Shown here one piece after another: positions 34,562 to 42,460 of a DNA stretch of 64,000 bases; within the stretch, counting starts at the first letter, position 1, and each line of letters begins with the position of its first letter. This DNA is from CAYWVR01 sp964461715 (GTDB taxonomy: Bacteria; Planctomycetota; Phycisphaerae; FEN-1346). The position numbers were made by a program, and so were the translations under genes. The DNA lies in the NCBI GenBank assembly GCA_964461715.1, contig CAYWVR010000018.1:6306-70305 (forward strand), written 5' to 3'. A model generated the notes under the pieces. That model searched no databases and was not told the origin of the DNA. It was given only the letters and a program-made list of their open reading frames with translations.

Positions 34562-34951
34562 ATGATTTTCTGCACCGTCGTCAACTGCATGGACGGGCGC
34601 GTCCAAACGCCCGTCAACACGTATCTCCAGGGCCGTTTCGCGGCCGCCTACGTCGATACCGTCACCGAGCCCGGCCCGAACCGCATCCTGGCCGAGTGTC
34701 TGGACGAGCGGACCATCGCCTCCATCCTCGAACGGGTCCGCATCAGCGTGGAGAAGCACGGGTCGCGCGGCATCGCGGTCGTGGGCCACGCCGACTGTTC
34801 CGGAAACCCCAATGCCCGGGACGTCCAGGACGCCCAGACCCGCCGCGCCGTCGCCTTCCTCGCCCGGGAGTTCCCCGACGCCGAAATCCTCGGCCTCTGG
34901 GTCGACGAGACCTGGCAGGTGCACGCCCTGGAGCAGGGCGCTGCCCCCTAG
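34562..34951 (+). CDS. Small beta-type carbonic anhydrase-like protein
   Basis: A 129-aa protein of the minimal carbonic anhydrase-like family. The zinc and catalytic pattern of beta carbonic anhydrases is present: C-x-D-x-R as NCMDGRVQ (Cys 9, Asp 11, Arg 13) and H-x-x-C as GHADCSGN (near residues 76-79). A second conserved block reads LGLWVDETWQVH near the C-terminus. The length equals that of this compact family, so it is not truncated. It probably hydrates CO2, but activity of this subfamily is inferred. The stop overlaps that of nqrF on the other strand. Confidence 0.78.
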   Translation: MIFCTVVNCMDGRVQTPVNTYLQGRFAAAYVDTVTEPGPNRILAECLDERTIASILERVRISVEKHGSRGIAVVGHADCSGNPNARDVQDAQTRRAVAFLAREFPDAEILGLWVDETWQVHALEQGAAP

Positions 34952-36039
34952 AACTTGTCGTAGAAGACGTCGTGCGGATCGAGGCCCTTGTCCTCGAGGA
35001 CGCGGGTGACGGCATCGATCATCGGCTCCGGCCCGCAGAGGAACGCCTGGCGGGGGACCTCGGGGTCGAGGTGCTTGTCGACCGAGAGATGGATGAAGCC
35101 CGTCTCGCCGGCCCAGTCGCGGTCCTCCTCGCCGGGCTCCGAGAGGGCGTAGACGACGTGCAGGTTCGGGTGCGCGGCGGCCAGCTCGCGGAACTTCTCG
35201 TAGTAGAACGAGTCGGCCGTCGTGCGGCAGCCGAAGAAGAGCCAACACGTCCGCGCCGGCTCCCGCTCGTAGATCGTCTCGATGATGTTCTTGACGGGGG
35301 CCATGCCGCATCCGCCCGCCACGCACACCACCTCCCGCTCGGTCTCCTCGGTGAGGCGGAACTCGCCGAACGGGCCGGTGAAGGTGACCGGGTCCCCCTC
35401 GGCCAGGTGATGCAGGTACGTCGATCCGATGCCGCCCGGCACCAGCCGCACCACCAGCTCGACGATATGCGGCTCGTGCACCGGCGAGGAGATCGAGTAC
35501 GCCCGCCAGACGGGCCCGTCGGGCGACGGGGCTTGGACCTGGACGTACTGGCCGGGCCGGTGCTCGATGGCGTCGGGCTCCCGGAGCCTCAGGCGAATCT
35601 CCTTCGTATCGTGCGTCAGGGGCCGCGTCGATTCGACCACCGCCTGGAAGAGCTGGACCTTGAGAATCTCTTCCGGGACGCGAATCTCCATCGCCTCGCG
35701 GACCTTGACCTGGCACGCGAGGCGGACGCCCGAGCGGACCTCCCGCCGCGTCAGCATCGGAAGCTCCGTCGGCAGGACCTGCCCGCCGCCCGCCCGGACC
35801 GCCACCTTGCAATACCCGCACGTGCCCTGCCCGCCGCAGGCCGAGGGGATGTAGATCTCGCTGGAGTTCAGGGCCTCCAGGAGCGTCTGGCCGCCTTCGA
35901 CCTCCAGCACCTCCTCCCCCGCGTTGATGGAGATGGGACAGACGCCGTAGTCGAGCAGGAACCGCTCGGCCAGCACCAGGAACGCCGCCAGCACCACCAG
36001 CACCGCGACGAAGACCAGGATGGAGACGAGATAGATCAC
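34948..36039 (-). CDS. nqrF: Na+-translocating NADH:quinone reductase subunit F
   Basis: NADH-oxidising entry subunit (363 aa) of the sodium pump. One N-terminal membrane helix (YLVSILVFVAVLVVLAAFLV) is followed by a plant-type [2Fe-2S] domain (CGGQGTCGYC plus LACQVKV), an FAD domain (RAYSISSP) and an NADH domain (AGGCGMAPVKNII, AFLCGPEPMI) ending FYDKF. The GTG start at 36039 overlaps the nqrE stop (GTGA). Last gene of nqrABCDEF; its end overlaps the carbonic anhydrase gene by 4 bp on the opposite strand. Confidence 0.95.
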   Translation of the reverse strand: MIYLVSILVFVAVLVVLAAFLVLAERFLLDYGVCPISINAGEEVLEVEGGQTLLEALNSSEIYIPSACGGQGTCGYCKVAVRAGGGQVLPTELPMLTRREVRSGVRLACQVKVREAMEIRVPEEILKVQLFQAVVESTRPLTHDTKEIRLRLREPDAIEHRPGQYVQVQAPSPDGPVWRAYSISSPVHEPHIVELVVRLVPGGIGSTYLHHLAEGDPVTFTGPFGEFRLTEETEREVVCVAGGCGMAPVKNIIETIYEREPARTCWLFFGCRTTADSFYYEKFRELAAAHPNLHVVYALSEPGEEDRDWAGETGFIHLSVDKHLDPEVPRQAFLCGPEPMIDAVTRVLEDKGLDPHDVFYDKF

Positions 36040-36692
36040 GGGAGGCTCACCATCCCCGCGAAGCCCATGAACGCGATGGCCATGATCCCCGTGACGATCA
36101 TCGTGACGGCCACGCCCTCGAACGCCTTCGGCAAATTCGCATACCCCATCTTCTGCCTCAGGCCCGCCATCAGCACGATCACCAGCGCCCACCCCAGCCC
36201 CCACCCCGCCCCGAGCACCGTGGCCTTCAGGAGCGGAAACGCGAACACGTCCACCGCAAAGAGCGCCGCCCCGAGGATCGCGCAGTTGACGGTGATCAGC
36301 GGCAGAAAGATACCCAGAGCGTAGTAGAGCCGCGGGCTGAACCGCTCGATCACCATCTCCACCAGCTGCACGAACGCCGCGATCACCGCGATGAAAATGA
36401 TGAGCTTCAGGTGCCCCAGGTCGAAGCCGAGCCATTCCGTGAGCCACGGGGCCGTCAGCACGTGATGATGAATCGCATGGTTGATGGCCGTGGTACAGGT
36501 CATCACGAACGTCACGGCCACGCCCAGCCCCACGGCCGTCTCGTACTGGCGCGAGCACGCCAGGAACGAGCACATGCCGAGGAAGTACGTGAGAAGGATG
36601 TTGTTGGTGAAGATGGCGGCGACGAAGATGACCAGGGCGCCGGTGTCCCCCGGCATCTGCGGGACGACGGTCGTGTCGGCGGCAAGGATCAC
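36036..36692 (-). CDS. nqrE: Na+-translocating NADH:quinone reductase subunit E
   Basis: Membrane subunit (218 aa) with six helices. The signature TNNILLTYFLGMCSFLACSR near residue 30 carries one Cys of the intramembrane cluster; the second half has VNCAILGAALF with the other. NqrD and NqrE are inverted-topology paralogues that together hold an iron centre in the membrane. The GTG start at 36692 overlaps the nqrD stop (GTGA). It has about 15 extra N-terminal residues compared with the usual length. Confidence 0.95.
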   Translation of the reverse strand: MILAADTTVVPQMPGDTGALVIFVAAIFTNNILLTYFLGMCSFLACSRQYETAVGLGVAVTFVMTCTTAINHAIHHHVLTAPWLTEWLGFDLGHLKLIIFIAVIAAFVQLVEMVIERFSPRLYYALGIFLPLITVNCAILGAALFAVDVFAFPLLKATVLGAGWGLGWALVIVLMAGLRQKMGYANLPKAFEGVAVTMIVTGIMAIAFMGFAGMVSLP

Positions 36693-37366
36693 GGTTTCGC
36701 CTCCTCGTCCTCCAGCTCCTTCTGGAGCCCGAGGGCGTAGAAGAGGGCGACCAGGAACCCGAGGACGATGAACGCCCCCGGCGCGAGGATCAGCATCTGG
36801 TTCGGCGGGTAGCCGGGGACCTCCACGAGCGTCCGGGCCCCGAAGACGATCCGCCCCGTCCCGCCCAGCTCGCGCACCAGACCCACCAGCGCCAGCACCA
36901 GGGCATACCCCAGCCCGTTCGCGAGGCCGTCGAGGATCGACAGCCACGGCCGCTTGTGCAGCGCGAACGCCTCGGCCCGGCCCATGACGATGCAGTTGGT
37001 GATGATCAGCCCCACGTACGCCCCCAGCCGCTTCGACATGTCCCAATAGAACGCCTGGAGAAACTGGTCCACGAGGATGACGAACGTGGCGATGACCGCC
37101 ACCTCGACGATCATCCGGATCCGCCGCGGAATCATGTGCCGCACGCTCGAAACGAGCAGGTTCGACATGATCGTGACGAAGACGACCGCGGCGCCCATCA
37201 CGAGCGAGTTCTCGAGCCGCGTCGTCACGGCCAAGGCGGAGCAGATGCCGAGGACCTGGACGGCGATGGGATTGTTGCCCCAGAGCCCGGCCCGGAACGT
37301 GAGGATGCCCTCGCGTCCGCCGCCGCCCGGGAGGCCCGCCTGGCGGGCCGGTGCGTTACCGGTCAT
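36689..37366 (-). CDS. nqrD: Na+-translocating NADH:quinone reductase subunit D
   Basis: Membrane subunit (225 aa), partner of NqrE. It opens with a soluble tail, then GLWGNNPIAVQVLGICSALAVTT and IITNCIVMGRAEAFAL, the conserved Cys-bearing helices of NqrD/RnfE. The ATG at 37366 follows GGAGG and overlaps the end of nqrC by 11 bp. The C-terminus is acidic. Supports sodium translocation with nqrB and nqrE. Confidence 0.95.
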   Translation of the reverse strand: MTGNAPARQAGLPGGGGREGILTFRAGLWGNNPIAVQVLGICSALAVTTRLENSLVMGAAVVFVTIMSNLLVSSVRHMIPRRIRMIVEVAVIATFVILVDQFLQAFYWDMSKRLGAYVGLIITNCIVMGRAEAFALHKRPWLSILDGLANGLGYALVLALVGLVRELGGTGRIVFGARTLVEVPGYPPNQMLILAPGAFIVLGFLVALFYALGLQKELEDEEAKP

Positions 37367-37931
37367 CGGTCGCCTCCGCCTGGGCGTGCACCCGCGCGAG
37401 AATCCGGTCGAGCATGGCATCGACGCGTTCGCTGGTCATGGTGGCCCCGTCGATGGCCTGGACGTCGACGCCGGGCGTCCCGTCGGGAAGCAGCACGCGC
37501 GCCCCCTCAAACTGCTGCTTGAATTTCGACTCGTCGATGCGTCCACCCAGGCCCGGGGTCTCGGAATGCTGGAAGAACGTGACCCTCCGGATCGTCGAGA
37601 GGTCCGGCGAGAGGGCCAGGAACCCCGAGATCGGCCCCCAGAGCCCCGTCCCCGTAAAGGGCACCGCCACGGCCGCGTCCGTCGCGTAGAGCGCGAGCCC
37701 GCCGCGCGTCTCGCGCCGGACGCGGGCGTCGAACGTCTCGAGTACCGTCTCGTTGTCCGCACCCGGCGAGAGCTTGACGCCGAGGACGCCGAGGACCTGC
37801 CGATACCGCTCGGCCCGCTCGTTGGCGGCGCGCCGCTCAGCCGTCCACTCGCGCGACGCCGTCAAGAGGGCCGCGCACGCCAGGCCCACCGCCGCCGCGA
37901 ACGCGATCGTATAGAGCGGACCCCGTTTCAC
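37356..37931 (-). CDS. nqrC: Na+-translocating NADH:quinone reductase subunit C (FMN-carrying)
   Basis: Single-helix subunit (191 aa) with a periplasmic FMN-binding domain. The N-terminal helix (YTIAFAAAVGLACAALLTA) is followed by TPGLGGRI and the covalent flavin motif DGATMTSERV near residue 168, where a Thr would carry FMN. It is shorter than proteobacterial NqrC (about 260), closer to RnfG in length. The GTG start at 37931 overlaps the nqrB stop. Confidence 0.93.
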   Translation of the reverse strand: MKRGPLYTIAFAAAVGLACAALLTASREWTAERRAANERAERYRQVLGVLGVKLSPGADNETVLETFDARVRRETRGGLALYATDAAVAVPFTGTGLWGPISGFLALSPDLSTIRRVTFFQHSETPGLGGRIDESKFKQQFEGARVLLPDGTPGVDVQAIDGATMTSERVDAMLDRILARVHAQAEATDDR

Positions 37932-38995
37932 GCCGCCGGCCTCCGCATCCGCACGCGCACCACCAACTCGTCCAGGACCGGGGCCGCGATGTTCCCCAGC
38001 AGGATCGCGAACGTCACGCCCTCGACGTACCCCGTCAGGTTCCGTATGAGGAGCACCAGGACCCCGATCAGAATCCCATACATCACCTTCGCGGGGTTGG
38101 TGATGGGCGAGGTGACCGGGTCGGTGGCCATGAAGACCGCCCCGAACAGGAGGCCCCCCGCCAGCATGTGCCAGCCCACCGGTCCGAACGTCTCCGGCGC
38201 GGCCGCGTGCAGGATCGCGCCGAGGGCGGCGAACGCGCCCAGCACGCCCGCCACGATCCGCCAGTTCGCCACCTTGATGAGCACCAGGAACAGGCCCCCC
38301 GCCAGCACGCACGCCGCACTCGTCTCGCCGATCGAGCCGCCCACGCTCCCGAGGAAGAGATCGCCGACGTCGGCGAAGACGCCCTTCTTCGCCTCGGCCA
38401 GGGGCGTCGCATACGTCGCGGCGTCGACGGTCGCCCACTCCGTCAGCCGCCCCGGCCACGCCGCCTTCGGGGCCATCCACGCGGCCATCTGCGACGGGTA
38501 CGCCAGCGTCAACATCGCTCGCCCCACCAGGGCCGCGTTGAACGGGTTCCGTCCCGTGCCGCCAAATATCTCCTTCCCGACGATGACCCCGAACGCGATG
38601 CCCACGGCCACCATCCAGAGCGGGATGCCGGGCGGCAGGATGAGCGGGAAGATGAGGCCCGTCACCAGGAACCCCTCGTTGATCTCCTCCTTGCGGAGGC
38701 ACGCGAAGGCCACCTCCACCATCCCCCCCACGGTGTAGCTGACAAGGATGACGGCCCCCACCCGCAGCCCGAAGAGGTAGAGGCCCGCGACCGTCGCCGG
38801 CGCCAGCGCCAGAATGACCATCGACATGTACCGCTTGACGTCCAAGGGATCCCGCACGTGCGGGGCGACGCGGGTCCGGGTCCGCGGGGCGAGGAAGAAA
38901 TTGTTGATGGCGTCGAAGAGGGGCTTCGCATGGCCCAAGAGGCCCTCCTCGAAGTGCGGGCGCAGTCGGTCGAAGACCGATTCAAGGAGCCTCAT
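37928..38995 (-). CDS. nqrB: Na+-translocating NADH:quinone reductase subunit B (FMN-carrying membrane subunit)
   Basis: Large membrane subunit (355 aa) containing the sodium path, riboflavin/FMN and the quinone-side region. Visible: GKEIFGGTGRNPFNAALVGRA, the flavinylation block DAATYATPL near residue 210, and VFMATDPVTSPITNPAK near the C-terminal third. The helices match the NqrB/RnfD family. The ATG at 38995 overlaps the nqrA stop. A member of the nqrABCDEF operon with overlapping starts and stops throughout. Confidence 0.95.
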   Translation of the reverse strand: MRLLESVFDRLRPHFEEGLLGHAKPLFDAINNFFLAPRTRTRVAPHVRDPLDVKRYMSMVILALAPATVAGLYLFGLRVGAVILVSYTVGGMVEVAFACLRKEEINEGFLVTGLIFPLILPPGIPLWMVAVGIAFGVIVGKEIFGGTGRNPFNAALVGRAMLTLAYPSQMAAWMAPKAAWPGRLTEWATVDAATYATPLAEAKKGVFADVGDLFLGSVGGSIGETSAACVLAGGLFLVLIKVANWRIVAGVLGAFAALGAILHAAAPETFGPVGWHMLAGGLLFGAVFMATDPVTSPITNPAKVMYGILIGVLVLLIRNLTGYVEGVTFAILLGNIAAPVLDELVVRVRMRRPAA

Positions 38996-40380
38996 TCGGC
39001 GGCCCCTTTCGCCGCGGCCGCCGCCGCCTTCGCCGATGCCTCCGCCGCGTGCGCACGCTCCTCGCGAAGCTGCCCTTGGGCCTCCAGGAACTGCGGCCTG
39101 AGCTCGATCTTCGACGGGCACACGTACGAGCACAGCGCGCACCCGATGCACCGATCCACGCCCAGCGCCTCCGCCCGGTCCAGGTCCTCGGCGTAGAGGG
39201 CCTTGTGGATGAGATGCGGCATGATCCGCGCAGGACAGACCTCTTCGCACTGGCCGCACGCGATGCACGCCCGCCGCTCGCCGCGAAGCCCTGTCGTCAT
39301 CCGCTCGGCAAACGCCGGGCGAAACAGGCTGAGGAACGTGCGGCTGTAGCTCTGCCGATCGAAGCCGGGACGGATCCAGCCGAAGAGCGGCCGCCCGGTC
39401 GGCTCCGGCAGGACCGTAAGGCCCATACACTCGGCATCCAGGCCGCGAACCTCGCCGTCGACCCCCCGGCCCGTCAGGGCCCCGCCCTCGACGAGCCGCA
39501 CCGGCCCGTCCTCGACCTCCGCCTCGCGAAGCGCATCGAACGGGTATCCCGTCGGCATCTCGAGGTGCCGCGGCCGCCGGGCCGCCGGACCGCCGAGCGC
39601 GACGACGCGGTCCGTCACGGGCCGCCCTTCCGTCAGGGCCCGGTCCACCGCCAGCACGCCCTCGGTCTGCACCGCCCAGACGGGCCTCTCCGGCGTCGGT
39701 TCGAGGCCGAGGTCGCGCGCGGCCAGGGCAACGTTGTCCATGGGGTAGCGAAGCGGAATCGTCGCGACCTCCAGGAACGCGTGCCCACGGAGCTTCTCGT
39801 GCAGTTCCTTCGCCAAGAGCGACTGGACGTCCGGCACCAGGAGCCACATGGGGGCGTACGCGAGGAGACCCTGGAGGTGCTCGAGGCCCCGGGCGAAGGC
39901 GTCCAGGCTCCCGCGAAGCTGCACGTCACCCCGGGCCGCGAACGGCTCCAGCCGGGCTGTCGAGACGATGAGGCCCGAGGGCGTGCCGGCCGGGTCGGGC
40001 AGCTCGCCGGTGTGGGCGTCCTCGAAGAAGGCCCACGCCCCGAGCGCCGGCAGCCGCTCCCGCACCGACCCACCGCCCGCCGCCGGCTCGGGCCCCTCCT
40101 GCGCCACCTCCTCCAGCACGACGTGCCGCGCGATCTTCTCGAGCCGCACCGTGCCGGCGCGCGGCGCCAGCAGCGGGACGTCGTGGTTCGTCGGGTCGAC
40201 GGCAAGGACCTGCCCGGGGCGAACGCGGTCACCCTCGGCGACCTTGAGGGAGGCAAAGGTGAAGCGGCGGCTCGCCAAGGGCAGGCGCAGGTCCGCGGGC
40301 GCGGCGGGACGGTCGATGTCCCGTCTCGGCCGCCCCGCGAGCGGCACGTTATAGCCGCCCCGCCGCTTCAGCTTCCTCAT
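38992..40380 (-). CDS. nqrA: NqrA/RnfC-like subunit with two C-terminal [4Fe-4S] motifs
   Basis: First gene of the nqr operon (462 aa). The N-terminal two thirds follow NqrA/RnfC (RRGGYNVPLAGRP, barrel-sandwich and Rossmann-like regions, LLVPDVQSLLAKELH). Unlike classical proteobacterial NqrA, it carries two ferredoxin motifs at the C-terminus, CIACGQCEEVCP (372-383) and CIGCALCSYVCP (411-422), as in RnfC, followed by an Ala-rich helix. The operon is otherwise Nqr-type, with NqrF as NADH dehydrogenase and no RnfB. The ATG at 40380 follows GGAGGAG. The chimeric layout suggests an extra FeS path next to the quinone site. Confidence 0.88.
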   Translation of the reverse strand: MRKLKRRGGYNVPLAGRPRRDIDRPAAPADLRLPLASRRFTFASLKVAEGDRVRPGQVLAVDPTNHDVPLLAPRAGTVRLEKIARHVVLEEVAQEGPEPAAGGGSVRERLPALGAWAFFEDAHTGELPDPAGTPSGLIVSTARLEPFAARGDVQLRGSLDAFARGLEHLQGLLAYAPMWLLVPDVQSLLAKELHEKLRGHAFLEVATIPLRYPMDNVALAARDLGLEPTPERPVWAVQTEGVLAVDRALTEGRPVTDRVVALGGPAARRPRHLEMPTGYPFDALREAEVEDGPVRLVEGGALTGRGVDGEVRGLDAECMGLTVLPEPTGRPLFGWIRPGFDRQSYSRTFLSLFRPAFAERMTTGLRGERRACIACGQCEEVCPARIMPHLIHKALYAEDLDRAEALGVDRCIGCALCSYVCPSKIELRPQFLEAQGQLREERAHAAEASAKAAAAAAKGAAE

Positions 40381-40405
40381 CCGCAGGCTCCTCCACGAAG
40401 CCGGG

Positions 40406-40434
40406 ATTGTGCAACGTTACCAAGGCGAAATCAA
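40406..40434 (-). promoter_or_regulatory. Promoter of the nqr operon
   Basis: On the leftward strand, TTGATT (40434-40429) and CACAAT (40411-40406) are separated by exactly 17 bases. A transcript would begin about 20 bases before the nqrA ATG. It lies in the 104-bp gap after the dehydrogenase gene, separating the nqr operon from the heme operon. Confidence 0.5.
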
Positions 40435-40484
40435 GAGTGCGTTCGGGCCTGGCACGTGACCCGCCCAAACGGGCCCGGGACGTA

Positions 40485-41480
40485 TCAAGCCCGGCTTCCG
40501 AGGCTCACCGGCCCCGCGAGGCCCGCCTCCCCGTGCGGGAGGAGCACCGCCTTGAGATAGCGGCCCGCCCCGGCCCGCGCGGCCTCGAAGCCGGCGGCGG
40601 CCTCCTCGAGCGCGAAGCGGTGCGTCAACAGCCGCTCCATCCCGAAGATGCCCTGCGGCAGCATCGCCAGGCCCCGCCGCATGTCCTCGTCGAAGTCGCG
40701 CGACCACGCGGGATGCACGAACTCGACCTGGGCCCCGTCCAGCGCGAGCGGCCAGAGGTTGTACTCGCCCCGCTTCATGTGACTCGACGGGACGAGCAGC
40801 CGCCCCCGGTTGTATCGCAGGAGCCGCGACGCCAGATCGAACCCCGCTCCCGTCCCGGAGAACTCCACGGCGATCTCGCACCCCTTGCCGTCCGTCAGGT
40901 CCATGACGCCCTTCCACGCGTCGCCGCGCCGCGGGTTGAAGGTGTGCGTCGCCCCGCGCTCCCGCGCCATCGCCAGCCGCTCGTCCCGCAGGTCCGCCGC
41001 GATCACCCGCCGCGCGCAGGAGCGGGTCAGGCACCCGAGCACCGGCAGCCCCATCGCCCCGCACCCGACGACGAGCACGTCGTCGCCCAGCTCCGGCGTC
41101 GCCGACCGGGCCACGTTGACGATGCACGCGAGCGGCTCGCCGAGGGCGTGCTCCATGGGGACGCCCTCCGGCACGCGCACCAGCCGGTCGAGCGGCGCCA
41201 GGGCGTGCGTGGCGAAGGCGTACTCGAACGCCCCGGTCACCCGGTCGCCGGGCTTGAGGCGGGTGCGCCCCTCGCCGGAGACGAAGTACCCCGACGGCTC
41301 GTGCCCGAGGACCATGGGCAGGCTGTAGTCCGGGTCCTCCCCGAGGTACTTATGCAGGTCCGTCATGCAGAACCCGCACGCCGCGATCTCGACGATCCCG
41401 TACCCCGTGCGCGGCACAAGCTCCGCGTCGCGAATCTCGATGCGCTCCGGCTCGACGAGCACGGCCTGGCGGATTCGCAT
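40485..41480 (-). CDS. Zinc-type medium-chain alcohol dehydrogenase-like oxidoreductase
   Basis: NAD(P)-dependent MDR-family protein (331 aa). The catalytic zinc site is suggested by CGFCMTDLHKY (near residue 35) and GHEPSG (near residue 60). The Rossmann motif is VVGCGAMGLPVLG near residue 170. The four-cysteine structural zinc lobe of classical alcohol dehydrogenases is absent. The ATG at 41480 follows GAGGAGG. Its start lies only 10 bp past the stop of the AhbA-AhbB fusion gene, so it appears to be the last gene of the heme operon. Whether it acts in tetrapyrrole metabolism or is a passenger is unknown. Confidence 0.85.
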   Translation of the reverse strand: MRIRQAVLVEPERIEIRDAELVPRTGYGIVEIAACGFCMTDLHKYLGEDPDYSLPMVLGHEPSGYFVSGEGRTRLKPGDRVTGAFEYAFATHALAPLDRLVRVPEGVPMEHALGEPLACIVNVARSATPELGDDVLVVGCGAMGLPVLGCLTRSCARRVIAADLRDERLAMARERGATHTFNPRRGDAWKGVMDLTDGKGCEIAVEFSGTGAGFDLASRLLRYNRGRLLVPSSHMKRGEYNLWPLALDGAQVEFVHPAWSRDFDEDMRRGLAMLPQGIFGMERLLTHRFALEEAAAGFEAARAGAGRYLKAVLLPHGEAGLAGPVSLGSRA

Positions 41481-41490
41481 GCGTCCCTCC

Positions 41491-42453
41491 TCACACAAAA
41501 TACCGCATCGACGTCTTCTTGAACTCCCGGACCGAAAAGAGCACGTCCCAATCCTCGGCCCCGATCTCCTCGGCGAGGCGACGCGCGAGGTCCCGGACGG
41601 CGCCCTCGTCCGCGCCGTGAATCATCGCGTAGAGCTCGTATGGGAAATCGGGCAGCCGCGGGCGGCGGTAACAGTGCGTGATCTCGGGCCGCGCGGCCAA
41701 GTGCCGGCCCGCCGCGTCGATCGCGTCGGCGGCGAGCGCGAAGACGCCCATCCCGTTGGCCCGCATGCCGACCTTCCGATGGCCGACCACGGCTCCGAAC
41801 CGGCGGATGACGCCGCTCTCGATCCACCCCCGCACCTGCGCCAGCACCGCCTCGACCGTCCACCCCGCCGCCTCCGCGACGGGAACGAACGGCTCGGACT
41901 CGACGGCGAGCCCGTCCTGCATCGCCCGCACGAGGGCCTTCTGCCGCGCGTCGAGCGCGGCGGCCTCCGTCAGGCGCGGCGGCGGGGCGGGCTCGACCTC
42001 CCCCTGGCCGGTCAGGTCGAACACCACGCGGATTTTGTAGACCGCCCGGGCGGGGAGTTGATGAAGCGTCACGCCCGTCTCGGCGGCAAGGGCCGCGAGC
42101 GTCGCGTCCCGGGACGCGTCCGACGGGGCGGTCAGCGTGAACCAGAGGTTGTACGGCCCCTCGCGGGCGTAGTTGTGCGTGACGCCCGGCTCGGCGCCGG
42201 CGCGGCCGGCGACCGTCTCCAGCCGCTCGGCCGGGACCCGGGCCGCGACGAGCGTCGACAGGTACCCGAGCCGCTTCGAGTCGAACACGGGCCCGAGGCG
42301 CCGGACGAGCCCCGCCTCGAGCATCGCCCCCAGGCGCGCGATCACCGTGGCTTCGTCCGCCTCGACGCGCGCGGCGAGCGCCGCGTAGGGCCGCGCCGCA
42401 ACGGGCAGCTCGCTCTGGACGATCGTCAGGATGCGCTGGTCGAGGGCGTCCAT
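41491..42453 (-). CDS. ahbAB: Fused siroheme decarboxylase AhbA-AhbB
   Basis: Converts siroheme to 12,18-didecarboxysiroheme in the alternative heme pathway. The 320 residues contain two consecutive Lrp/AsnC-like units. Each has a winged helix (LDQRILTIVQSELP at residue 3; ARQKALVRAMQDGLAVES near 165) and a ferredoxin-like decarboxylase fold with the family sequences THNYAREGPYNLWFTL and THCYRRPRLPDFPYELYAMIHG. In most organisms AhbA and AhbB are separate ~160-aa chains forming a heterodimer; here they are one polypeptide. The ATG at 42453 is 7 bp past the ahbD stop. It has no strong ribosome binding site, consistent with coupling. Confidence 0.9.
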   Translation of the reverse strand: MDALDQRILTIVQSELPVAARPYAALAARVEADEATVIARLGAMLEAGLVRRLGPVFDSKRLGYLSTLVAARVPAERLETVAGRAGAEPGVTHNYAREGPYNLWFTLTAPSDASRDATLAALAAETGVTLHQLPARAVYKIRVVFDLTGQGEVEPAPPPRLTEAAALDARQKALVRAMQDGLAVESEPFVPVAEAAGWTVEAVLAQVRGWIESGVIRRFGAVVGHRKVGMRANGMGVFALAADAIDAAGRHLAARPEITHCYRRPRLPDFPYELYAMIHGADEGAVRDLARRLAEEIGAEDWDVLFSVREFKKTSMRYFV

Positions 42454-42460
42454 GGCATCG

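Noticed and set aside
34562..34951. Suspected a fourth truncated gene because the carbonic anhydrase-like protein is only 129 aa
   Set aside because: Both beta-carbonic anhydrase motifs are present and the compact family is normally this length.
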